Positions 11,977 through 22,856 of a DNA stretch of 64,000 nucleotides are shown in pieces. Each line of letters opens with the position of its first letter. The first letter of the stretch is position 1. Position numbers and translations under genes: made by a program. The DNA is from Euglena gracilis (lineage: Eukaryota; Euglenida; Euglenophyceae; Euglenales). The notes below the pieces were generated by a model, which searched no databases, was not told the DNA's origin, and saw nothing but the letters and a program-made list of their open reading frames with translations. The stretch is from the NCBI GenBank assembly GCA_039621445.1, contig CP154956.1, positions 27,038,667 through 27,102,666 on the forward strand, given 5' to 3'.

Positions 11977-14900
11977 TCAGGAGCCTTTCCCGAGTACAGT
12001 CTTCTGCAGTGTCGAGACGGTGGTTCCAATCAGCCTCGTCAGGAGCCCCGCCACGGTGAAAACTCCCTGGGCCAGGCTGGATTTCATCCACCCAGGGAAA
12101 GTGGGGCCTCATAGTGTCTTGGAATGCTCTGTTAGCTCATATTCCCCCTCACCTGTGGTGCCGAATGGGTATCACAAGGGGCACAAACCCCGCCCCCCCC
12201 CCCCGCCGGAGATGAGGGTCCGGGGGACCAGTTACCGTAGGAACCCAACGGGGGACCCACTTTTGGGGGTCAATTTTGGGGTAAAAAAAAAAAAATCCGC
12301 GCTTCGCACCGGGAAAAAAATTACCAAAAATGGCCAAACCACGCCTCCGCCCTTGGGGTAACCCCCCCAAGGGGGGAGGGTGTCCAGCGGACCCACTCGC
12401 CCACCCACCCTACCCCCTGGGGTCCAAATTTTTTTAAAAAAAAACCCGGTTGGGCGGAAGGGAGGGTATGTTATTTTGGGGCCCCAAAAAACTGCCTGTG
12501 GTGTTTACATGGGCGTGCAACATCCATACAAAACACAAATAGTGTTGTGAATTTCGGGGGCCCGCGGGGTGTGGCCCGCCGCATCATAAGATACAGCCTG
12601 ATCCCGACGATGGCACAGATGTACGTCAGGAAGTGTGCGAAGCTCTTCCGACGCCGTGAGTGCTTCACAGTGACGGGGGACAGCTTGGGGCAGGCAGGCA
12701 CCCAGCCAGGGCACATTCCATGCAAACTCAGAACTCCTTGGCGCTGGCCAGCAATGCACGGGGGAAGGGCGGAAAGACCATGACAGATTGCAAGAGAAAA
12801 TTTATTTTGTCATTGAATCGGCTCGAAAAATTGACTTGAAAATCGATCCCTCGCCCTGGTACCCCACTGCAGCAGTGCGTGGGGGTTGACGACCCATTAC
12901 CTGACCAGACCTTATGTGTATGTGCTTGCTGACCCAAAGGTCTCACTTTGACAGTTTGAGATCACCAATCAATCATTTTTGAAAATTGGGTGGAGGGCCG
13001 TCACTGAGGGCAGGATCTCAGGAGATGTTCAGAATTTACAATGAAGAAGGGTCAGATGCGTGGTTGGGACCAGAGCAAGGGTACAGGGTGCCAGTGACTC
13101 TCTCGCAGAAAAGAACCACCACAAGGGACTTGATCATGTTGGGAATTTTCCCTCACCCGCCAGCGTCCCAAAATGTCCCAAATGGGGACGCGGAGACCCA
13201 CTCCTCAAAGGGTGACTGACTGGTTTTGGCTCCAGACCCCCCGGGGGGGGGGGGGCAGTCGGCCAGAACTGGCTGAAAGCAGCCCACCCATCACCAAAAC
13301 GAATCAAAATCTGAATTTTTTTTGAAAATTCGGCCAAAATCCTGTGATTTTGGTATGTATTTGGCCCAGATGACCATGAGGAACCGATGACCATGTTGAG
13401 TATATTCATTATTGCTGACCCAAAAACGATCCAGAAACTGCCCACAGCACGCGGGGCTTCCTCAAACTAACTTTCTCGGGGCCTTCAGCTGACATAGCGG
13501 AAATGCTCCAACTCTGTCAATATCCACCCCCAAAATTCCATTTCAGTGGGGTCATTTGGGGTGAAAAAGTCAACTTCTTCATTAAGGAAAATGGGCACAA
13601 ATAGAATTGAGCCCCCAGAAATCTTGTCAGGATCAAACTGGAGCCAATAACCCTTGGGGGGTGATTGGTGGGGGATTATTGGGCATAGAACTGAGTGGCA
13701 ACTGGCGATGAGGCGCCGCCTGGCCGATATCGGAAATATACGGCAGACATCTGGTGTGTTGAATCATAATCGCGAGTGTGAAACGTAAACTGATACGCCT
13801 TCGTGTCCTCCAAAGATGGGTTGCTGTAGATGGTGGGGATGATGTCGATGAAATACTCGAAGGTTTTGGACCTGTCCCAGAGCACAAGGGAGGAAAGAGA
13901 TGTGTGAACGATGGGCTTTCAGCCAAGGAATGAGGCACATCAGTCAAAGGGCTTGCAGCTTGGAAAAGAATTAACACTGATTGCGACAGGGTGACAATGC
14001 AGAGAAACAGTCATGCATATTCACCGTCCATCAAAAATTGACAGGTGTGCTCCCACTGCGGTCTGGCCACTGACCTGTGAGCCGCTCCAAGCCGTCCATC
14101 GGTCTTGAAAAGCACGCTGCTGTCGCTGCTCCTTTGGCAGGGACCGAGAGGGCTCATTTGATTTTGACAAACCCTATTCCTTGAATGCCATCCCGAGTCG
14201 GCATCCGGCTTTTGAGAGTGTGGGGGGTACCACAAATGGGAGGGTCATGATCACAGGGGTGGTTGTCAGAGGGGATTGCAGACAGTCATCTTTATCAGAA
14301 AATGAGCCTCTGATGGCATCAAAAAAAGCATCGGTGAGGATGTGCAGTTCCCTTTGGGTCTGCTCCTCTCCTACGGCAGCGTTCCACCGTTTGTGTTTCA
14401 CTTTTGGGTGAGACACATTTCCCTGCAAACTTCTGACATGGGCAGGTGTGGTTCTCAAAACAGTGGAAACATCCCAATTGGTCGTTCTGAATGAGGGGTT
14501 GACTCCACCCTGCCCCTCACCCTCATCATCCCAGGGCTGTTGGGGATGGCCTGGGGGGTCCAACCTCCTTACTATCACATTTCATAAGAATAAAGGGAAG
14601 GGATGGTGGACCACTCTCCACCAGGATGGGGAGGGGGTCGGCGCCAGGAGGGCGAACGAGCTTGGCTGAATGCCTGAATGAATGCAAAGGCGCCAAAACA
14701 ACTTTGCTCTATGCATTTATTGATTCACAATTTTGGGCTTCCATTAGCTTCTGTTCCCAGCCGGGTAATCTGTTGGATATTGACAAGCGATCCGTTTCAA
14801 AAAATCTGCACTAGTAAAAAGCGGATCGTTGTCCTGGCCATCCTTGCTCCAACTGACAAGTTGCCCCTTGGGTTTCCGGGTTCCCCTTCAGCCTTGGCCC

Positions 14901-17900
14901 CTTCAGCCTTGTTGAACGCTGGGCAATTGGAGATTTTCCCATGGAAAACAATTTAAACTGCACCATAGCTTGAACCTGAGAGTATTCTCCAAGCACCACC
15001 TGGCGCACTGAAACACATTTGGCAACAGCGTGGGCAAGGGTCCTGGGAAATCCCTAGGGCTCAACTCCACGTCCCCCACCCAGAATGAATGGCACCCATT
15101 AGTGCTTGTCACACAAACTTTATTTTGGTCAGTTTTCCAGTACAAGCACCGCCGGGGTTGCACAATATGGTTCACGTCCAGCTGTCCGCCCAGCTGGGTC
15201 TTGACAAAGCTCTGCAAGCCAAAAACAAAATTTGGCACCGGGGCAAAGGGTGACAGAATGAGAAAGAAAAGAAAAGAAAAATTGTGTCGAGAAACTTCAG
15301 GAATTTACGCAAACACGTCATCCATCCTCAAAATGTGTTTTTTTACTTTAAACGTGCGGAAACCTCAAACTATGTCTTTTGTTGCTTTAAATGTGCAGGA
15401 ACCCCCACGCAGGATGGGGCTGCTGCAAGGGCAGGGTCCCAGTGAAAGTGAATCCCTCACGGCTGAATGCGGCAATTCACCACAAGCGCTGATTGGAAAT
15501 CACTACAAACCTCCCCATTTCTATGAAATTCATAAAGAAATTTACACCTTTTCTCAGAAATATCGGCCCTAAAAACCCACAACCATGGCCCCTTCAACCC
15601 AAAACATTTGCCCCAAATCCCAAAATACTGTGGCCCCGCCAGATCAAACTTCAGCATTCTCAAAAAAAAACATTCTGGGGGCATGGTTTTGGGTACCAGG
15701 TTGCTGAAACCCAGGGTTTTGGGTTCCTGGGTCCAAATATTTGGGTGCACAATTTTGAGCACTTGGCCAAACTTTTTGGGGTTTAGCTGAAACAAAAACC
15801 AGGCAGCTGAGATCGGAATGGAAGCGAACTCCCACCACCAATAGTGGCGGTCCAATGAAAGTGTCCCTGTGCTTCTATTGACCAGTATCGAACAAATTGC
15901 ATGCCTGCAATTGCATGCAAAAAGGTCAATTCAATCTGACCCCACATCGGCTTCCATAGAGAACTGGCAGTTTGCCAAAGCTTGCCTGTGGGCGGATATG
16001 TGGAACGAACCGGGCACCTTGTTCACGTCCACATAACCCACTGTGTTGCAGCCCTCGGTCAGACTCAGAGAGCCAATCTAGCAAACGCAGATGCGGTAGG
16101 GCACCCAGAGTGAGTATCCAGTGGAGTGAAGAAAGATGGAGGGAAAAAATCCGCTTCCTTTCCCTCCTTCACCAACTCAACACAAAAATGCAAAAAAAAA
16201 CTCCCCACAAAACAGAACGCCATCTTGTGACATTGAGAAAATATGGGCGAGAAGAAAACCTGACAAATACATCACTTGAATTGAAAATCTCATTTCCATC
16301 ACCATCGGCATCGGGTTCATTTGGGAAAAAGGCAGCCCTGGACCCAATCCCGCCGTTCTCACCAGTGATCGGCATCCTTCCTGGTGTGAGGCGGGTCTTG
16401 GCGACGTTGGAGGCGACGCCGACCTCGTGCCGGCCCATAATGTCGACCACATCAAGGCTGAAGGCTGCACACGGAAACTTTGGAAAGGTGAGGTTGAAGT
16501 TGAGGCGAGGGCAGGGAGGTGCTCCGGCTTTCCTTCCAAGTCTCCCAAGGGAGAATAGCGAGAAACAAATGCATGCCTATCTCGATAGATATATGCATGG
16601 ATATATACGTGGCCGTTTCGATTTGGGTGGCTGCCAACCCCCACCAACCAGGTAACAGGGAGGGACCACGGGGTCTGTCCCAATTTACAATTATCTTTCA
16701 CTGAAACTTTCATTCAGAACAAACGAAGATCTTCTATTTTGGAAACAATAATGATGCCTTGGACATACAATCTCAATGAAAGATGCAGCAGGGTTTACCA
16801 CCGGTTCGTGCTAGGAAGCCTGAAATCCGGTTCGTGATTGTTCGTGATTGTTCGTGCTTCCAAAAAACCGCCCGGTTTTCCGTTTTCCTTGGCGAAATAA
16901 GTTATTCCTCTTGTCTTTGGCTTCTTGTGCCTCTGTTAATCTGAATATACAGGTCAATGGGGAAAGCAAAAGAGGCTTGAAAGATGCACCGCAAAGCAAC
17001 AAAAAATCAGCGCCAACGTATGGCAGTGCGATGCGGGTTTGCGTTGTGTTGTGTTGGCACAACACAACACAACTCGTTCGCCAAGCAGCTGGAAAAGGCT
17101 AGGTCAAAGATTGGCGAGAGTGAAACGTTGCTGAACATCACCATTGCAAAACGAGGTCACAAATTTTTCCCCACACTTCAGCTCATTTCAGTTCTCACAA
17201 AATCGACAGACGTGATATATGTTGTAGCTTGATTCCTTTTGCAACCACCATGAGCTAAAATTTGGTTTTCCTCATTCTTGGCATCGATGAGACCGGCAAG
17301 GCTGAACGACCGTTCCACAGCGGCAGAGGTGACAAGACCATGCAATTGTTTATCTACCCACAACAAACACCTTGCTGACAATATGGCAAGAACAAAAATG
17401 GAGGACAATTCTCTATGACGACACACAAGGCGGTTCGTAGAGGCCGAAATTCAATTGCCGCCGCCACCCCCCCCCCAGTCCAAAGAACACAAAATGGCTA
17501 ATGTGTCGGTCCCAGCAGGGGACCTTTCATTATAGGAGTCACATAAATGACGGTATGAACAAAACAAGATAAGTCTGACACCTGGAGCACACCTTTGAGG
17601 AGTCATTTTGCCACCTTCCATGATCTTTTCTCTTTGGTTGATTGAACAACACCGTCATTCACAAAAGAAGACATTTCTGCAACGGAGACGAAAAAATTTG
17701 GTTCGTGATTTTCGCGATTGTTCGTGATTGTTTGTGATTTTGCCAAAGTCCCAAGTTCGTGCTGGTTCGTGATTGTTCGTGGCACGAACCGGTGAAAAAC
17801 CCTGGATGCAGGCATTGCATTTGTGCATTGTTCACTGCAAAAAGACCACAACAATGGCTGATTTCACAACATCACTCCCCCCTCCCAATTCAAACTATGG

Positions 17901-18417
17901 CTAAAATCTGGCTTAAAACCAATCCTCTCAAGAGGAGATTGGGGAGTCACTGAATTTTTTTCAAAACTTTCGAGAAACGGTTTCCAGCAACGAGCTTTGA
18001 ATAAAGCTTATATTCATTTTGATAGAGCTTCAAATTCTTTGCTTGATTTGTAAAGAATAAATGACATTTTACATTTTGCTCGATCCTTTTGAACAAAAAA
18101 CATTCTCTCACCCCCCCATGAACGACGACCCCATCTTTTTTGTCAATTTTTTATCTGCACGCGTCCTTTCTGAATGAAGAGGTGCATTAATCTGTTTATC
18201 CTTTTGAAGGTGTCCCTGGGCGCAGGAATCCACTTTTATCTTGTTGGATGAGCATTTCTGACTTCTCATCGTACTGCAAAAAAGCCCGGAACTCAGAGAG
18301 AAATAGAAAAGCCATGATGAGACCACAGATAATGGAAATGATGGCCCCAGGCATTGTGGGCTCTGTAAGATCCACCGGAACTCGGCGAAAGAAATCAACA
18401 TGTTTAAACGACTTCAT
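11977..18417 (-). CDS. ERGIC1: ERGIC1 (ERGIC-32/Erv41-family) ER-Golgi cycling membrane protein
   Basis: Eight minus-strand exons: 18417-18222, 16506-16344, 16072-15986, 15209-15164, 14132-14081, 13872-13726, 12685-12604, 12067-11977 (stop TGA 11979-11977). Phases fit throughout, giving about 287 aa; human ERGIC1 has 290. Residues 1-45 hold the cytosolic motif FRRVPVDLTEPTMPGA and the first membrane segment ISIICGLIMAFLFLSEF. Next come FNLTFPKFPC, DIMGRHEVG, EGCNTVGYVDVNKVPGSF and FHISAHSF of the lumenal domain, then FEYFIDIIPTIY, FRYQLSPVTVKH and the C-terminal CAIVGGVFTVAGLL segment. Known role of the family: cycling between ER and Golgi with Erv46/ERGIC3 as a cargo receptor pair. The lumenal LSFG motif is not found near exons 4-5, whose join is the least certain; an extra small exon could be missing. 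Intron types are mixed. Confidence 0.9.
12068..12603 (-). other. Nonconventional intron 7 of ERGIC1
   Basis: Begins GATCAGGCT and ends AGCCTGGCCCA: CAG at +4, CTG at -8, 6-bp end pairing. Removal regenerates the invariant CAIVGG-VFTVAG. No GT-AG solution gives this motif. Confidence 0.9.
12686..13725 (-). other. Nonconventional intron 6 of ERGIC1
   Basis: Begins GGCCAGGC and ends GCCTGCCCCA: CAG at +4, CTG at -8, CAGGC/GCCTG pairing. It joins FRY to QLSPVTVKH, the conserved start of the C-terminal block. Confidence 0.88.
13873..14080 (-). other. Nonconventional intron 5 of ERGIC1
   Basis: Begins TCACAGG and ends CTGGGACA: CAG at +4, CTG at -8. The word ACAGGTC occurs at both ends. A GT donor (CACAG|GTCAGT) can also keep frame and adds two residues. 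The join gives MDGLER-RSKTFEYF. Confidence 0.65.
14133..15163 (-). other. ERGIC1 intron 4, mixed-type ends
   Basis: 5' end ATT|GTGCAA (GT), 3' end CTGCCAAA| (CTG at -8, no AG). Such half-and-half introns are called intermediate in euglenids. It was placed by phase and by the PMDGLER motif downstream, so it is less certain. A minus-strand open frame at about 14300-14520 has no recognised match. Confidence 0.45.
16073..16343 (-). other. ERGIC1 intron 2 flanked by ATTGG direct repeat
   Basis: ATTGG stands at both the exon 2 end and the exon 3 start, so the cut is ambiguous by 5 nt but the product (GGIGSLSLTEGC) is fixed. One placement gives a GTCCAG 5' end with CAG at +4; the other gives a TAG 3' end. 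Confidence 0.65.
16789..17804. mobile_element. Decayed hAT-family DNA transposon in ERGIC1 intron 1
   Basis: The terminal inverted repeats read CAGGGTTTACCACCGG and (inverted) CAGGGTTTTTCACCGG, continuing as GTTCGTGC. GATGCAG is duplicated on both flanks (16782-16788, 17805-17811). Subterminal GTTCGTGATT repeats occur at both ends. The interior carries a hAT C-terminal motif on the minus strand. The size (about 1.0 kb) shows internal deletion. Confidence 0.85.
17178..17426 (-). pseudogene. hAT transposase C-terminal dimerisation domain fragment
   Basis: The frame reads HGLVTSAAVERSFSLAG followed by LIDAKNEENQ. The S-A-A-V-E-R-x-F-S-x-A-G pattern is the conserved hAT C-terminal block. Only about 80 residues are open and the N-terminal catalytic part is missing, so this is a fossil within the element above. 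Confidence 0.75.
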
Positions 18418-18429
18418 CAAAGAGTTGGA

Positions 18430-18452
18430 TTGCTGTTGAACAAATAAGGTGT
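18430..18452 (-). promoter_or_regulatory. Candidate spliced-leader acceptor for ERGIC1
   Basis: TTATTTGTTCAACAG| lies 15 nt upstream of the ATG at 18417: a T-rich tract and a CAG. Role inferred from euglenid trans-splicing. Confidence 0.4.
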
Positions 18453-18521
18453 CGGGGGCACGACGGGGGGGGCATCATCGCAGATGATTAAAATTGGGAT
18501 CTGCCATTTGGAAATTCCTGC

Positions 18522-19173
18522 CAGGGTTTTTTTAAGACCGGGGGGGGGAGGGTCCTCCCCACCCACCCACCCGAGGGGAGGTATTATTTGGGGGATTCCG
18601 AAAATTTTCGAAATCCCGTAGGAGCCAAAATAGCGCCAAAACCCCCCTTTGGGGATTTGGCGCCATTTTTTGTATTTTCTCATGAAATTTACCATTTTTT
18701 GGAGGTCAGATGATCCAGAAAATCGATTTTTCCCGTAATTTGTTGTCAGAGATTGTGATTTTTACCTACATTCTCAGGTCAAAATCCGGGCCTTTGGCCC
18801 GAAACTGGGGGGGGTATTAACCCGGTCGGCGAAGTCGGACCCAAAGGGGGGGGGTTTATTGGGGGGGGGATCATTGGGGGGGGGGGGGGGTTATTTACTT
18901 TTCTCTAAAAATGGCCAAAAATTCGCGAAAATGCGAAAAATAGCACTGTTTTTCAACACTTTATATATTATATTATGTACATCTACATATATTATAGATA
19001 TATACATAGATAAACACATCTATCTATATCTACATCTATATATAATATCTATGTATATATCTATTATATATAATATCTCCTCCCCTTCAGGGGACCCCTC
19101 TCCGGGGGTGGGCTCGGCCGGACCTAGCCACTACCCCCCCCCCCCCGGGGGCCAAGACCAAAAAAAACCCCTG
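18522..19173. mobile_element. hAT-type MITE, CAGGG...CCCCTG
   Basis: Inverted ends CAGGGTTTTTTTAAGACC and GGCCAAGACCAAAAAAAACC-CCTG. Flanking 8-mers ATTCCTGC and ATTCCGGC match at 7 of 8. The interior has G runs, a TCCGGGCCTTTGGCCCGAAA hairpin and a TA-rich tract at 18960-19077. Confidence 0.75.
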
Positions 19174-20150
19174 ATTCCGGCCCGGTTCCCCTTCATGTAC
19201 CAGGAATGTTGTTGACACTGGGTGGTCTGATCAGCAACCTTCCTTTTTGGTTTGGTTAGAATCTATGTCCACCTGTTGAAAGCCCTTGAAGAGTGCTTTC
19301 GATCGAGGGGCAACATCGCAACTGAACTGTGGAATCTGCTGATCGGTGATCACAGATTTGATTTTCTGTAAAAAAGAATTTTGGAACATGTGACACCCAC
19401 AATAAGAGTACTATGGATTGTGGCTGAAATACAATCTGTCAATGGCAATCTGTCAGAAGCCCTTGCGAATTTCAAATTAAGGGGCGACGTGTTCTGTGCA
19501 AATTAATTTTTTTAAAAATTGATACACAAAATTGTGCCCTAAAAGGTTGTGTTATAATAAAGGTGTGAAGGTTGGTTTCCCAACCTCTGTGTGGCTCACT
19601 GTGTTGTGTGCAATGACACTTACCAATTTGTCTATTCTAATCTCTGCTCTGCTCCCAAACGGCTTGGAAATGCCAGGATGTTTGTGAGGCGGTGTGGCTG
19701 TATGTTTCACATGTTCCTGCAATGTGTTTGCATACCCCTCCCATCCCGGGGTGGGTTTGGGGGTGGGGGGGGGGTGGGGGTGGGGGGGGGTGGTGGGGGG
19801 GGGAGGGTGGGTCGTGGGGGGGCGGGGGTGGGTGGTGGTGGTTGGGGGTGGGCCGCCACGAGGCGTTTGCAATGTGTTTGCATACAAAAAAAACAACCTC
19901 CCATCCCGAACCATTCCCAAAACAGAGTTGGCGACTCCAGACATCACCGTACGATGCCTTTCTGGTGTGATGGTTCCTTTCCCTTTGTCTGGTTGGCGCC
20001 AATAGCATCTCTCATGACCAACAAAAAAAACATTTGTAAACATGGTTTTTTGCACAAAAAACTGTGTTCAGTTCACATGTGCAGTGTCACAAACCGCATT
20101 TGTTTTTTTTTTGTACATGGTTTTCCTGGTTTTCAAAACATGGGTTGACT
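19174..20150. repeat. Non-genic; G/T-rich tract between direct repeats
   Basis: TGCAATGTGTTTGCATAC occurs at about 19718 and again at about 19868, bracketing about 130 bp of G-rich sequence (GGTGGGG repeats). No gene is supported; open frames over it are glycine- or proline-only artefacts. Confidence 0.6.
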
Positions 20151-20159
20151 GCGGAATGC

Positions 20160-22760
20160 TACACACGTGAAGTGTCACAATTGTGGACTGAACATATTTC
20201 TATATCAAGAATTGTGTCCTGGACCAGTTCGGGGGTGAAGCTGGTGCCTAGGACGCCGGTTTGGGCGTCCAGAACCGGCGTCCTGGGCACCGGCTTCACG
20301 CCCGAACTGGTATCCAGAACACAGTTCTTGAAACCGTTTCTAAGGGGCTCTGGCTTCACGCCTGAACCGATGTCTGAGGAATCACGGCCAATTTCGCCCC
20401 AAAACCCGATGTTTGGGACACACTTTTGGACGGTTTTGGTCCGAATTGGTCGCCGATCGAAATTGGTAGATTTCATTGCCCATCAAACGACAGCCCTTCT
20501 CAAGGGCTTTTGCCAGATGGCCACAAAATGTAATGTACAGAGGTATAATGTACAGAGGTATTACTTTAAGCGATCGTGCATTCCAAATTTTGACGTCTTA
20601 CCGGAGGGGCAGAAAAACCGGAAGGTGCCAATTTAGGACGGTGGCAATTCCGGACCGGTTAAAAATCTGTCCAGAATAACGACCATCACCGGACTTCTTT
20701 TCCAGACAAGCAATTTCTAAGATATTGGGCTGCGCTTTTCCAACGAAATTCACCTTCTGAGTGCACAAATATTTTCTCTTTCAATCCTTTCTGATTCATT
20801 CCAATGACCTCAACTTCTGGTGCATTTTTGGAAATCAAATTCTAGCACGTCAGGACTTCCCCGCTTCTTAACATCCATCCGACTTCACCACTGTCAAAAT
20901 AAAATTCCAGACCAGATCCGAAATCCGAAATTTCCGCCCCTCAGGTAATTTGTCAAATCCCACAGTCCAGGTACCATTTAGCATATCAGTTGAACGCTCT
21001 CCACGACCTTTAGCTATTAACTCAGCCACACAGCACGGCACTCGGAAAATCAGCAATCGTTCCGACCCTGTTTGCAAATTCGAAATTCTAACGTTTCACC
21101 TGCCATGTGTACGGTGCAACGTTTTACCTGCCGTGCTGTATGCTATTCTTTCAAAAATTCCCCAAAATTAGCCAAAACAAAATTATTGCACAAAAAAAAT
21201 TTGGCCAAAGACCCCCCAAAAACTGCTCACATACAGGCTTGTGCTTAAGGGATTGCAGTACCCTGGGGGGGGGGGGCTGGACTGCAGCTAGTCCAAATTT
21301 GGCTAGTGGGATTTCTAGCAGGGCTAGCTAGTGGAAAATTTTTTTCCAGTGACTGGCACAAAGCGCCGGAAATTTTTTGGGACCCCCAAAAATGGCCAAA
21401 AATGCCCGTTTTGGGCCACTTTGGGCCATTTTTGGAGATCTTTTGAACAAAATTAGGCAAAAACCTATTAAAAACCTCATTTCCACCTCGGCGCACAACG
21501 CCGGAGGAATTTTTTTTTCCAGTTGGGGGGCCCCCCGGACCCCCCCCCCCCCGGGGGGAGGGGGAATCTAGCTAGTCCATTTTTTCCAGTGTCTAGCCGA
21601 TTGGCTAGCCAGTACCCCCCCGGGGGGGGGGTCCTTAAGCACAAGCCTGCTCACATATATAGCATTTTGGACATTGTTTGAAAAGTTTTTTTCGGGGCCC
21701 CCAAAATGCAGCTTCACGCCCAAACCGGTGTCCCAGGACGCCGATTCAGGCATGAATCAGGAGCCCCCAAACACAGTTTCCGAAATGAAAACTGTGTGTT
21801 CAGAACGCCGGTTCGGGCGTGAAGCCGTGTTTCAGAACGCCGGTTCGGGCTGCGTTCTAAAACATAGCTTCACGCCCGAACCGGCGTTCTGGAACACGGC
21901 TTCACGCCCAAACCGGCGTTCTGGACACAATCGTTGATACTGTGGAATAGGGGCTCCGGCTTCACGCCCGAATCGGCGTTCAAGGAATCACGGCCAATTT
22001 CGCCCCAAATACCCATTTTTTGAATGTTTTTGAGCATTTTTTACCACCTTTGGGCGCATGGCCATGTCGATCGGCCGAATGAAATCGGCAGGCTTCACAC
22101 TTCTGATGCCATGTTGCCCATCAATCGAAAGCTCTTCTCAAGGGCTTTTGACAGATGGTCACAGGATTCAACCATAATGCACACATCGCTTATTTTCAGC
22201 GATCGTGTATTCCAAAATTTGACATCTGTGAAATCCCACACAGCATATGCCATGCAGCACAATTGAAAACTCTCCCCAAGCCCTTTCGCTTGGTGCCCTT
22301 TGAACTCAGGAACACTGCACAGGGCTCTGAAAATTGCCGATCGCATGTTCCGACCTTTTTTGCAAATTCCAAATTCCACTGTTCACCTGCCATGTTGCCC
22401 ATCGATCGAAAGCTCTTCTCAAGGACTTTCAGCAGATGGCCTTTGACTTCAGCCGTGCTGCATGGTATTCTATTTCAGAAATTCCCCAAATTTTGCCAAA
22501 TGGAAATTGTTGCACAAAATACCCTAGTTTCTAGCCAAATACCCCCCAAAAAACTGCTCAGATATGATTGCCACATGTCTACAAAGCCTTTTGAACACTT
22601 TTGACACTTTTCATTTTGGGTCCCCAAGATGCTGGCTTCCCGCCCGAACCGGCGTTCTGGACGCCGGTTCGGTCGTGAAACCAGAGTCCCAATACACGGT
22701 TTCAAAACTTTTTTCAGTGCAAAACTTTGTGGGCAATTTTTTGTTCTTTTAAAAACATGC
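20160..22760 (+). repeat. Dispersed repeat family R1 with CACGCCCGAACCGG inverted modules
   Basis: Contains many copies of TTCACGCCCGAACCGGCGTT and its inverse, GAATCACGGCCAATTTCGCC, and CGAAAGCTCTTCTCAAGGGC. The same set recurs inverted at about 59330-59680 and 61060-62700. A MITE (21234-21649) is nested inside. Codon-like frames rich in PEPAFWTPV come from the repeat unit. Confidence 0.75.
21234..21649. mobile_element. hAT-type MITE with 8-bp target duplication
   Basis: Ends CAGGCTTGTGCTTAAGG and CCTTAAGCACAAGCCTG are a perfect 17-bp inverted repeat. CTCACATA is duplicated exactly on both sides. The core is built of CTAGCTAG/TGGCTAG words and two G/C-run blocks; a second copy begins at 63652. 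Confidence 0.9.
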
Positions 22761-22856
22761 AAAAATTAAAAAAAAAGTGTTTGCGTAATTACGGAAATGC
22801 GCAACTAAAATTCTGGCGGAGGGGCTCTGTTTTGGCGTTCCAAAAATAAATTTAAA

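Larger units (their letters stand above)
16507..18221 (-). other. Nonconventional intron 1 of ERGIC1 (1.7 kb, carries a hAT element)
   Basis: Begins GCCCAGGGA and ends TCCCTGCCCTC: CAG at +4, CTG at -8, CAGGGA/TCCCTG pairing. It joins DKSGFL to RLNFNLTFP in phase 1, as in homologues. No AG lies at the 3' end. A 1.0-kb hAT element sits inside. Confidence 0.88.

Noticed and set aside
16363-16365. GTGAGA donor for ERGIC1 exon 2
   Set aside because: It looks canonical but leaves phase 1, incompatible with exon 3; the ATTGG-flanked join keeps frame and sequence.
16344-18417. PDI-C type protein (thioredoxin domain plus ERV domains)
   Set aside because: The N-terminus is similar, but no thioredoxin exon lies between exons 2 and 3, and total length and DIMGRHEVG match ERGIC1.
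18960-19077. TA-rich tract as promoter or origin
   Set aside because: It is interior to a MITE and has simple-sequence character only.
19591-20148. 185-aa open frame rich in glycine
   Set aside because: It runs through a G-rich low-complexity tract and direct repeats, with no conserved motif.
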